Below are positions 1 through 5,264 of a stretch of DNA of 5,264 bases, piece by piece; the first letter of the stretch is position 1, and each line of letters begins with the position of its first letter. Origin of the DNA: an uncultured Flavihumibacter sp. (GTDB lineage: Bacteria; Bacteroidota; Bacteroidia; Chitinophagales; Chitinophagaceae). The DNA lies in the NCBI GenBank assembly GCA_946481605.1, contig CAMLPA010000266.1, positions 1-5,264 of the forward strand, read 5' to 3'. Under the pieces are notes generated by a model, which ran no database searches, had not been told where the DNA came from, and saw nothing but the letters and a program-made list of their open reading frames with translations. A program made the translations under genes and the position numbers.

Positions 1-138
1 AACGACCCGCAGGTGCTCGAATCCTGGCTGAAAGCGCAAAATTTTGCCGATACGGTACTTTTATTCATGAGTTCGGGTAATTATGGTGGATTTAATATCC
101 TTACCTTTGCGCAGCAAATAACAGCGCAATCCCAATAG
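1..138 (+). CDS. mpl: C-terminal end of a Mur ligase-family protein, probably Mpl (partial)
   Basis: An open frame enters from the window edge and ends at TAG (136-138), leaving 45 C-terminal residues. The segment TVLLFMSSGNYGGFN resembles the end of the third domain of Mpl-type ligases, where a hydrophobic strand is followed by MS-[NS]-G-x-[FY]-GG. Mpl joins UDP-N-acetylmuramate to the tripeptide L-Ala-gamma-D-Glu-meso-DAP in the cytoplasm, using ATP, and so recycles peptidoglycan fragments. MurC and other Mur ligases share the fold, but the MSSGNYGG ending fits Mpl best. The ATP-binding and central domains lie outside the window, so the assignment rests on this short tail alone. The exonuclease gene starts 12 nt downstream on the same strand, which suggests a shared transcript. 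Confidence 0.68.
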   Translation, partial: NDPQVLESWLKAQNFADTVLLFMSSGNYGGFNILTFAQQITAQSQ

Positions 139-150
139 CACACCAATAAC

Positions 151-921
151 ATGTCACTGAAGCTTACCAGGCCCCTGGCTTTCATCGATCTTGAAACTAC
201 GGGTATCAATCTTAGTACGGACCGGATCGTGGAGATCGCCATTATAAAGATCACCGTTGAAGGCGAAAAGCAGGTAAAACGGAAGCTCCTGAACCCGGAA
301 ATGCCCATCCCCAAAACATCCATTGATATCCATGGCATTACGGATGAAATGGTAAAAGATGCCCCGACCTTTAAACAGGTAGGCAACGAAATCAAGCAGT
401 TCCTGGAGCATTGCGACCTCGGAGGGTACAATTCCAACCGGTTCGACATCCCGTTGCTGATGGAAGAAATGCTGCGCATTGGCCTGGAATTTGACATGAA
501 AGGCAGAAGACTGGTAGATGTGCAGAAGATTTTTCACCTGATGGAACAACGCACACTCAGCGCTGCCTACAAGTTCTATTGCAATAAAAACCTGGAAGGG
601 GCGCACGGCGCTGAAGTAGATGCCACCGCCACCTGGGAAGTACTGGAAGCACAGGTGCAAAGGTACCCGCAACTGGGAGATACCGTTGAATCCATTATCA
701 AGTGCATCGGCGACGACCAGATCGTGGATTTCGCCCGCAGATTTGTAATGGAAAATGGCGTGGAAACATTTAACTTCGGAAAGTACAAAGGTAAACCCGT
801 TGCTGAGGTCCTTAAATCCGAACCCCAATACTACGATTGGATGATGAAAGGTGATTTCCCCCTTCATACCAAGCAGAAACTGACCGAGATCCTTAAAAGA
901 ACCCTGTTAAAGAAAGGATAA
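151..921 (+). CDS. DEDDh-family 3'-5' exonuclease (DnaQ/ExoX-like) with a C-terminal ExoX-type module
   Basis: This 256-residue soluble protein is predicted to remove nucleotides from DNA 3' ends by two-metal-ion catalysis. The nuclease domain spans about residues 8-172. Exo I is FIDLETTG (11-18, with D13 and E15), followed by a conserved HGIT (61-64). Exo II is GYNSNRFDIPLL (92-103, with D99). Exo III is AHGAEVDA (151-158), giving H152-x4-D157. All five DEDDh residues are present, so the enzyme should be active. Residues 207-237 form a second module with FGKYKGKP and YYDWMMKGDFP, like the small C-terminal domain seen in ExoX-like exonucleases. The protein lacks polymerase and helicase domains and is longer than a bare epsilon-type proofreading domain. 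A stand-alone repair or clean-up nuclease is more likely than the replicative epsilon subunit. The ATG at 151 puts Exo I at residue 11, as usual; no strong Shine-Dalgarno sequence precedes it. Only 3 nt separate its TAA from the next start. Confidence 0.9.
   Translation: MSLKLTRPLAFIDLETTGINLSTDRIVEIAIIKITVEGEKQVKRKLLNPEMPIPKTSIDIHGITDEMVKDAPTFKQVGNEIKQFLEHCDLGGYNSNRFDIPLLMEEMLRIGLEFDMKGRRLVDVQKIFHLMEQRTLSAAYKFYCNKNLEGAHGAEVDATATWEVLEAQVQRYPQLGDTVESIIKCIGDDQIVDFARRFVMENGVETFNFGKYKGKPVAEVLKSEPQYYDWMMKGDFPLHTKQKLTEILKRTLLKKG
913..918 (+). promoter_or_regulatory. Ribosome binding site for the glycosyltransferase gene (AAGGA type)
   Basis: The purine-rich stretch AAAGGA ends 6 nt before the TTG at 925 and lies inside the last codons of the exonuclease gene. 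It supports TTG 925 as the start; the alternative TTG at 931 would be 12 nt away. It stands out because the other starts in this window lack a recognisable Shine-Dalgarno sequence, as is common in Bacteroidota. Confidence 0.55.
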
Positions 922-924
922 ATA

Positions 925-1725
925 TTGCCATTGGAAAAGTTAGTTGTCATACCTACCTTCAACGAGAAGGATAACATCGAAAATATTCTCCGGGCCGTTT
1001 TCGGATTGAACCAGGATTTTAATGTACTGGTGATAGACGACAGTTCCCCGGATGGAACTGCTGATATTGTGCGCAGGCTTCAACAGGAGTTTCCCGGTAA
1101 ACTTTTCCTGGAAGAAAGAAAAGGCAAACTCGGCCTTGGAACCGCATACATCCACGGGTTCAAATGGGCTGTGAACAAAGGCTACGAATACATCTTCGAG
1201 ATGGATGCCGATTTCTCCCACAATCCAAAAGACCTGCAACGTTTGTACCTCGCCTGTAAGGAAGGTGGCGGACAGGTAGCCATCGGTTCCCGTTACGTGA
1301 AGGGTGGGGGCGTGGTGAACTGGCCCTGGGACAGGGTTTTCCTCTCCAGAGGCGGCTCCGTATACACGCAATTGATTACCTGGATGCCCATCAAGGACCC
1401 TACCGCAGGGTTCATGTGCTATAAAAGAGAAGTGCTGGAAACGATCAACCTCGACGCCATCCGTTTTGTTGGCTACGCGTTCCAGATAGAAATGAAATTC
1501 GCCTCCTGGAAACTGGGCTTCCGCATCGTGGAAGTACCTATCCAGTTCGAGGACAGGAAATTTGGTGTATCCAAAATGAACAAGGGTATTGTGAAAGAAG
1601 GTATCCTTGGTGTGTTGAAACTCCGCTGGCATTCCATCTTCAAAAATTACCGCAAACGGGTAAAAACGGATCCTGCTAAGTCTACCCGTAGTTTTTTCCA
1701 GGAAGAGGCCCTCGATAAAGCCTGA
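925..1725 (+). CDS. Family 2 glycosyltransferase, polyprenol-phosphate-mannose synthase (Dpm1-like)
   Basis: This protein is predicted to transfer mannose (or a similar hexose) from its nucleotide sugar to a polyprenyl phosphate at the inner face of the cytoplasmic membrane, making a lipid-linked donor for envelope glycosylation. The 266 residues show a GT-A fold in order: PTFNE (10-14), DDSSPDGT (38-45), GLGTAYIHGF (70-79), the metal-binding EMDADFSH (92-99, D94-x-D96), GSRY (121-124), DPTAGF (158-163), QIEM (187-190) and FEDRKFGVSKM (208-218). These match the Dpm1 branch of GT2. There is no C-terminal membrane helix, so it resembles the soluble catalytic form, held at the membrane by its lipid substrate or by partners. 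The tail after about residue 240 is basic and poorly conserved. The start is TTG; no ATG occurs before the PTFNE motif. TTG 931 (MEKLVVIP) is a possible alternative. Donor sugar identity cannot be read from sequence; glucose is the main alternative. Confidence 0.88.
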   Translation: MPLEKLVVIPTFNEKDNIENILRAVFGLNQDFNVLVIDDSSPDGTADIVRRLQQEFPGKLFLEERKGKLGLGTAYIHGFKWAVNKGYEYIFEMDADFSHNPKDLQRLYLACKEGGGQVAIGSRYVKGGGVVNWPWDRVFLSRGGSVYTQLITWMPIKDPTAGFMCYKREVLETINLDAIRFVGYAFQIEMKFASWKLGFRIVEVPIQFEDRKFGVSKMNKGIVKEGILGVLKLRWHSIFKNYRKRVKTDPAKSTRSFFQEEALDKA

Positions 1726-1727
1726 TG
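1723..1727 (+). promoter_or_regulatory. TGATG stop-start overlap (translational coupling)
   Basis: The TGA of the glycosyltransferase gene shares its last base with the ATG of the transporter gene. No well-placed Shine-Dalgarno sequence precedes this ATG; the nearest purine run, GGAAGAGG at 1701-1708, is too far upstream. Re-initiation by ribosomes that finish the upstream gene is the simplest way to translate the transporter, so the two proteins are probably made in linked amounts. Confidence 0.6.
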
Positions 1728-2597
1728 AAAAAAGCATTCCTCCAGTTACACACCGCCATTTTACTCGCCGGAGTAACGGGTGTTCTCGGAAGACTGATTC
1801 ACCTGAACGAAGCATGGCTGGTGTGGTACAGGTTGTTGTTTACTGTGCTCATTTTATGGGCCTTGTATGCCTTTTCGAAAACGAAGACACCTTTAAATGG
1901 CAGGGCGATACGTACCATGTTGGGCATTGGCGCCGTGGTGGGCTTACATTGGGTGAGCTTCTATGGCAGCATCAAATACGCGAATGTATCGGTAGCGCTG
2001 GTCGCTTTTTCTTCCCTCGGTTTTTTCAGCGCGGTACTGGAACCATTCATCCTGCGTAAGCCACTCTCCTGGATTGAACTGGCACTTGGGTTACTGGCCG
2101 TATTGGGCGTAGCCCTGATCTTTCATTTTGATACCCGTTACGAAAAAGGCATTTTGTTCGGAGGCGTGTCGGCCTTTCTCGGTGCGCTTTTCACCGTGCT
2201 AAACAAAAAAGTAATGGAACGGCACGATGCCGAAACCGTTACCCGCTGGGAAATGACGGGTGGCTTGCTCACGGTTACGCTCATGCTGCCTTTCTACCTG
2301 CCACTCTTCGGATTGGGCCTGGAATGGCCTTCCTTCTCCGATATCGGCTGGCTGATCCTGCTCGCCTGGTGCTGTACGGTATGGGCTTTCAAACTATCTC
2401 TTCGCGCACTCGAAAAAATTTCTCCTTTTACCGTGAACCTCAGTTATAACCTGGAACCGCTTTACGGTATATTACTCGCCTTCGCCCTTTTCCAGGAGAA
2501 CAGGGACCTTAAAGGAAGTTTTTACCTTGGTTCTTCCCTGATTCTGCTGGCCATTGTACTACAGATGGTCAAGGTTTTCGCTGAAAAAAAGCGTTGA
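1725..2597 (+). CDS. EamA/DMT-superfamily transporter, ten membrane helices
   Basis: This 290-residue inner-membrane protein is a drug/metabolite transporter superfamily member with two EamA repeats, about residues 5-134 and 143-284. Hydrophobic segments fall near 5-24, 31-50, 64-84, 88-109, 115-134, 142-160, 176-197, 206-225, 236-256 and 266-285, giving the usual ten helices. Family-like features include the R/K-rich loop after helix 2, WYRLLF (34-39) at the start of helix 2, the LEPF segment at the end of helix 4 (105-108) and its counterpart NLEPLYG (242-248) in helix 9. Length and topology are normal for the family. Members export or import amino acids, nucleobases, sugars or other metabolites, and the substrate cannot be predicted here. 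Coupling to the polyprenyl-phosphate glycosyltransferase permits, but does not show, a role in moving a glycolipid or sugar precursor. The gene closes the upstream operon, and the next gene has its own promoter. Confidence 0.88.
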   Translation: MKKAFLQLHTAILLAGVTGVLGRLIHLNEAWLVWYRLLFTVLILWALYAFSKTKTPLNGRAIRTMLGIGAVVGLHWVSFYGSIKYANVSVALVAFSSLGFFSAVLEPFILRKPLSWIELALGLLAVLGVALIFHFDTRYEKGILFGGVSAFLGALFTVLNKKVMERHDAETVTRWEMTGGLLTVTLMLPFYLPLFGLGLEWPSFSDIGWLILLAWCCTVWAFKLSLRALEKISPFTVNLSYNLEPLYGILLAFALFQENRDLKGSFYLGSSLILLAIVLQMVKVFAEKKR

Positions 2598-2625
2598 GTT
2601 CAATCTCCGGCTTGCTTTATATTTG
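2594..2625 (+). promoter_or_regulatory. Bacteroidota-type promoter for the S9 peptidase gene
   Basis: TATATTTG at 2618-2625 matches the Bacteroidota -7 element TAnnTTTG exactly. TTG at 2594-2596 serves as the -33 element, 21 nt upstream and within the accepted spacing. The -33 element overlaps the stop codon of the transporter gene. Transcription would start near 2630-2634, leaving a leader of roughly 16-20 nt with no Shine-Dalgarno sequence. The remaining 52-nt gap holds no visible hairpin terminator, so some read-through from the upstream operon is also possible. Confidence 0.65.
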
Positions 2626-2649
2626 TTCTTCAACCATTACGTACAACAC

Positions 2650-2709
2650 ATGCGAAAAACTATGCTGCTGTTTGCGGGGCTGTTTGCTCTTGCGAACTGT
2701 GTTTCCGCC
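2650..2709 (+). other. Sec signal peptide of the S9 peptidase
   Basis: Residues 1-20 show a short basic n-region (R2, K3), a hydrophobic core (MLLFAGLFALA) and an A-x-A-like site VSA before Q21, typical for signal peptidase I. C17 is preceded by L-A-N, a poor lipobox because Asn sits at -1, so a lipoprotein is less likely. Confidence 0.8.
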
Positions 2710-5264
2710 CAGAAAAAGCCACTCGACCATTCCGTTTACGACGGATGGCAAAGTATCGGTGAACGTAAAATATCGCCCGATGGCAAATGGGTGGTCTATA
2801 CCGTGAACCCGCAGGAAGGAGATGGAAAGCTGGTCATCCAATCTGCCAACGGTACTTACTCTAAAACCATTGACCGCGGGTACAATGCAACCATCGTTGC
2901 AAACAATAAATTCCTGGTGTTCCGCGTGAAGCCATTTTTTAAGGATACCCGGGAAGCCAGAATCAAAAAGAAAAGTCCTGCCGATATGCCGAAAGATACA
3001 TTGGGCATCCTGTTGCTGGGCACCGATTCCATTGTTCGTTACACGAAGTTCAAAACTTTCCGCACACCCGAAAAGAACAGCGCGTGGCTGGCCGTGCACC
3101 TCGATAAAGCACCTGCCGATACCGCCGGGAGAAAACACAATGGTGCCGCTGCGAATCCTGCTGTTGATAGCCTGAAGAAAGTTATTGACTCCCTCACGCT
3201 GATCATCAACACGCAGGCGGAATCCGGTAAGAAGAAAAAAAGAAACAGGGATGAAGACGCGTTGTTCTCCTTTGCGGCGGATTCCACGCTTCCCAATAAA
3301 AGAATTGAAGAAGGAACAGAATTGCTGCTCCGCAACCTGTTTACTGGAGAAGAAAAAAAGTTCCCCTTCATCAACGAGTTTCTCTTCGATGAAAAAGGAA
3401 CCGTACTGGTGATGGAGGTAACGCCCAATAAGAAAGACAGTACCAGCCAACTGCATATCAATTGGCTGGACCTGGCTAACGGTCAGGTGAAAACGATTTT
3501 CTCCAAAGCGAACGACATCAAATCCTACGCCTTCGATAAAGCCGGTAACCAACTGGGTTTCATTATTGAAAAAGACAGCAGCGCCAAAGCGCTCCAGAAG
3601 TTCTACCATTTGTACCATTACATGAAAGGTGCCGACTCCGCTGTGTTAAGGGCCAACAGGTTCACCACCGGAATGCCTTCAGGTTTCACCATCAGTGAAA
3701 ACGCCAACATCAATTTCAGTGAGAACGGACAAAAAATGTTCTTCGGCACTACACCCATCCGGGCTCCGAAAGACACCACGCAGGTGGATTTTGAAACCGC
3801 CCGACTCGATGTGTGGCACTATGCAGATGATTACCTGCAGCCGCAGCAGCTCAAACAGATGAACACGGAACTAAACCGCAGTTATATGGCAGTGCTCTCC
3901 AAAGATGCTTCCACCGTGTTGCAACTCGGATCACCGGAACTGGAAAACGTAATGCTGGTAGATGAAGGAAACGCTCCTTTCGTACTCGCTTCCACCAACA
4001 AAGAGGGACGCATCGCCGCGCAATGGACGGGCCGTTCCATCAGTAAGGCATACCTCGTTTCGCTTACAGATGGCAGTAAGAAATTGGTGAAAGACAAACA
4101 CAAAGGCTTTTTCCAGGTTTCGCCCAAAGGAAAATTCGTGGTATGGTACAACCTTCCCGACAGGCAATACTATGCTTATGAAACCGCAACCGGCACCACC
4201 AGGAACATTTCTTCAAAAATCACCTTCCCCCTCTACGATACCGAAGACGATCATCCCGATGACCCACCTTCCTTCGGATTTGGCGGCTGGCTCGAAGAAG
4301 ATGCGGCCGTACTCATCAACGACATGTACGATGTATGGAAAGTGGACCCAACCGGCAAAGCCGCGCCGGTAGCCATTACCGGAGGAGTAGGCAGAAAAAA
4401 TAAAACTATTCTTCGCGTAGTGAACTTCAACAGGGAAGAACGTTTCATTAAGAACAACGCGCCACTTGTATTTGAAGCATTCAACCGCACCACCAAGTAC
4501 GGCGGCTTTTATAAACTATTGCCGAACAGCAAAGCGCCGGAAGAACTGGTGATGGGGCCATATTCATTTTCAACACCGCTTAAAGCCGACAGTGCGGAGC
4601 AATACATCGTGAGCAGGATGAATATCAAAGAATCTCCCGACGTATTCAGCAGTACCAATCTCGCTTCTTTCACCAAACTAAGTAACCTGAATCCACAGCA
4701 GGAAAACTACAACTGGCTTACCGTGGAACTGGTGAAATGGAAGATGTTTGACGGAAAAACTGCCGAAGGCCTGTTGTACAAACCCGAGGATTTTGATCCG
4801 AAGAAAAAGTATCCGGTGATCTTCTATTTCTATGAGAAAAACGCCGACGGATTGTACACGTACAAAACGCCCGCCCCAAGCGCCTCTACCGTGAATATTG
4901 CTTACTTCGTGAGCAACGGGTACATCGTTTTTGATCCGAATATTTATTACAAAACCGGTCAACCCGGAGAAGATGCCTACAATTCAGTAGTATCGGCTGC
5001 GCAATACCTTGCCACGATGCCGTGGGTGGACGCGAAGAAAATGGCCATCCAGGGGCAAAGCTGGGGTGGTTACCAGGTGGCCTATCTTGTTACGCGTACC
5101 AACATGTTCGCTGCCGCAGGCGCTGGTGCCCCGGTTGCCAACATGACCAGCGCTTATGGTGGTATTCGTTGGGGAACCGGTCTTAACAGGCAGTTTCAGT
5201 ATGAACGTACCCAAAGCCGTATTGGCGCAACCTTATGGGAACGCCCCGATCTATACATTAAAAA
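2650..5264 (+). CDS. Secreted S9-family (prolyl oligopeptidase-like) serine peptidase, 3' end outside window
   Basis: The frame stays open from ATG 2650 to the window edge, giving 871 residues of a protein I would expect to be roughly 930-960 long. It opens with a signal peptide (1-20), so it should act in the periplasm or outside the cell, cutting oligopeptides. Residues about 25-680 form the beta-propeller region that gates access in S9 enzymes. It includes ISPDGKWVVY (42-51) and a DDHPDDPPSFGFGGW segment (533-547) that I associate with Bacteroidota members. The alpha/beta-hydrolase domain starts near 692: GLLYKPEDFDP (707-717), YPVIFYFYE (721-729), then the nucleophile elbow GQSWGGY with S804 (802-808). 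The catalytic Asp and His are expected beyond the window edge, so completeness of the triad is not shown. W805 replaces the Tyr common in DPP4-type GxSYGG. The start at 2650 places R2 and K3 before the hydrophobic core; ATG 2662 would lose them. Cleavage specificity is unknown. Confidence 0.88.
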   Translation, partial: MRKTMLLFAGLFALANCVSAQKKPLDHSVYDGWQSIGERKISPDGKWVVYTVNPQEGDGKLVIQSANGTYSKTIDRGYNATIVANNKFLVFRVKPFFKDTREARIKKKSPADMPKDTLGILLLGTDSIVRYTKFKTFRTPEKNSAWLAVHLDKAPADTAGRKHNGAAANPAVDSLKKVIDSLTLIINTQAESGKKKKRNRDEDALFSFAADSTLPNKRIEEGTELLLRNLFTGEEKKFPFINEFLFDEKGTVLVMEVTPNKKDSTSQLHINWLDLANGQVKTIFSKANDIKSYAFDKAGNQLGFIIEKDSSAKALQKFYHLYHYMKGADSAVLRANRFTTGMPSGFTISENANINFSENGQKMFFGTTPIRAPKDTTQVDFETARLDVWHYADDYLQPQQLKQMNTELNRSYMAVLSKDASTVLQLGSPELENVMLVDEGNAPFVLASTNKEGRIAAQWTGRSISKAYLVSLTDGSKKLVKDKHKGFFQVSPKGKFVVWYNLPDRQYYAYETATGTTRNISSKITFPLYDTEDDHPDDPPSFGFGGWLEEDAAVLINDMYDVWKVDPTGKAAPVAITGGVGRKNKTILRVVNFNREERFIKNNAPLVFEAFNRTTKYGGFYKLLPNSKAPEELVMGPYSFSTPLKADSAEQYIVSRMNIKESPDVFSSTNLASFTKLSNLNPQQENYNWLTVELVKWKMFDGKTAEGLLYKPEDFDPKKKYPVIFYFYEKNADGLYTYKTPAPSASTVNIAYFVSNGYIVFDPNIYYKTGQPGEDAYNSVVSAAQYLATMPWVDAKKMAIQGQSWGGYQVAYLVTRTNMFAAAGAGAPVANMTSAYGGIRWGTGLNRQFQYERTQSRIGATLWERPDLYIK
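3118..3300 (+). other. Low-complexity, sequon-rich insertion in the S9 propeller region
   Basis: Residues 157-217 break the propeller-like pattern with an Ala/Asp/Lys/Ser-rich stretch. It contains a short amphipathic helix candidate (AVDSLKKVIDSLTLII, 171-186), a basic run GKKKKRNR (193-200) and an acidic patch DED (201-203). Four D-(S/T)-x O-glycosylation sequons lie here: DTA 157, DSL 173, DSL 180 and DST 211. It probably forms an exposed loop between propeller strands. That it is an insertion relative to other S9 enzymes is inferred from composition, not from an alignment. Confidence 0.5.

Noticed and set aside
102..109. TACCTTTG, an exact TAnnTTTG match upstream of the exonuclease gene
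   Set aside because: No TTG lies at the required distance upstream, and it sits inside coding sequence of the Mur ligase gene. An internal promoter is possible but not supported.
154..867. Long minus-strand open frame opposite the exonuclease gene
   Set aside because: It lies in the codon-aligned antisense frame, where stops appear only opposite sense TTA, CTA and TCA. These codons are rare here, so long antisense frames arise by chance. Its translation shows no recognisable domain, while the + strand has all five DEDDh residues.
940..1815. Long minus-strand open frame opposite the glycosyltransferase gene
   Set aside because: It is in the same codon-aligned antisense frame and is explained in the same way. 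The + strand shows a complete GT2 motif set.
1814..2059. Small + strand open frame inside the transporter gene
   Set aside because: It is a shadow in another frame of a gene with ten clear membrane helices, with no motif of its own.
2689..2700. Possible lipobox L-A-N-C in the peptidase signal peptide
   Set aside because: Asn at -1 is not accepted in a normal lipobox, and a better signal peptidase I site (VSA before Q21) follows at once.
3235..3241. Run of seven A (others at 2584-2590 and 3353-3359) as a slippage or frameshift site
   Set aside because: The reading frame continues intact through each run, and there is no downstream overlapping frame with a recognisable product. The runs are explained by lysine codons.
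2617..3618. 333-codon minus-strand open frame opposite the S9 peptidase gene
   Set aside because: It is the longest closed open frame of either strand but is again codon-aligned antisense. Its translation has no recognisable motif, and the + strand frame carries a signal peptide and the S9 nucleophile motif.

Overview
The window looks like chromosomal DNA from a member of the Bacteroidota, most plausibly a Chitinophagaceae-like species. Four observations support this. The exported S9 peptidase is of a type common in that phylum. A sequence matching the Bacteroidota promoter consensus (TTG, about 20 nt, TAnnTTTG) lies just upstream of that peptidase gene. Most starts lack a clear Shine-Dalgarno sequence. 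The upstream protein ends like a Bacteroidota Mur-type ligase. The genus assignment is a guess. All real genes are on the + strand and packed tightly, and base composition and codon use look even throughout.

Layout: (1) 1-138 is the 3' end of a Mur ligase-like gene, probably mpl, the murein tripeptide recycling ligase. (2) 151-921 encodes a DEDDh 3'-5' exonuclease of the DnaQ/ExoX type with an extra C-terminal module. (3) 925-1725 encodes a family 2 glycosyltransferase resembling polyprenol-phosphate-mannose (dolichol-phosphate-mannose) synthase, starting at a TTG codon. (4) 1725-2597 encodes a ten-helix EamA/DMT-family transporter whose ATG overlaps the previous stop codon (TGATG). (5) After a 52-nt gap with a good Bacteroidota-type promoter, 2650 to the window end encodes a large secreted S9 (prolyl oligopeptidase-like) serine peptidase. 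It is cut by the window edge after its nucleophile serine and before its catalytic Asp and His.

Genes 1-4 are spaced 12 nt, 3 nt and -1 nt apart, so they are probably one transcript. The mix of cell-wall recycling, polyprenyl-phosphate sugar synthesis and a membrane transporter gives it a loose envelope theme, while the nuclease looks like a housekeeping passenger. The S9 gene is probably transcribed separately. No stretch longer than 52 nt between genes is non-coding. I saw no RNA genes, insertion sequences, CRISPR arrays, prophage genes or defence systems.

Nothing here is clearly a new system. The observation most worth following is that the exported peptidase carries ten matches to the Bacteroidota protein O-glycosylation sequon D-(S/T)-(A/I/L/V/M/T), four of them in one low-complexity insertion, while the three complete cytoplasmic or membrane proteins upstream carry one in total.
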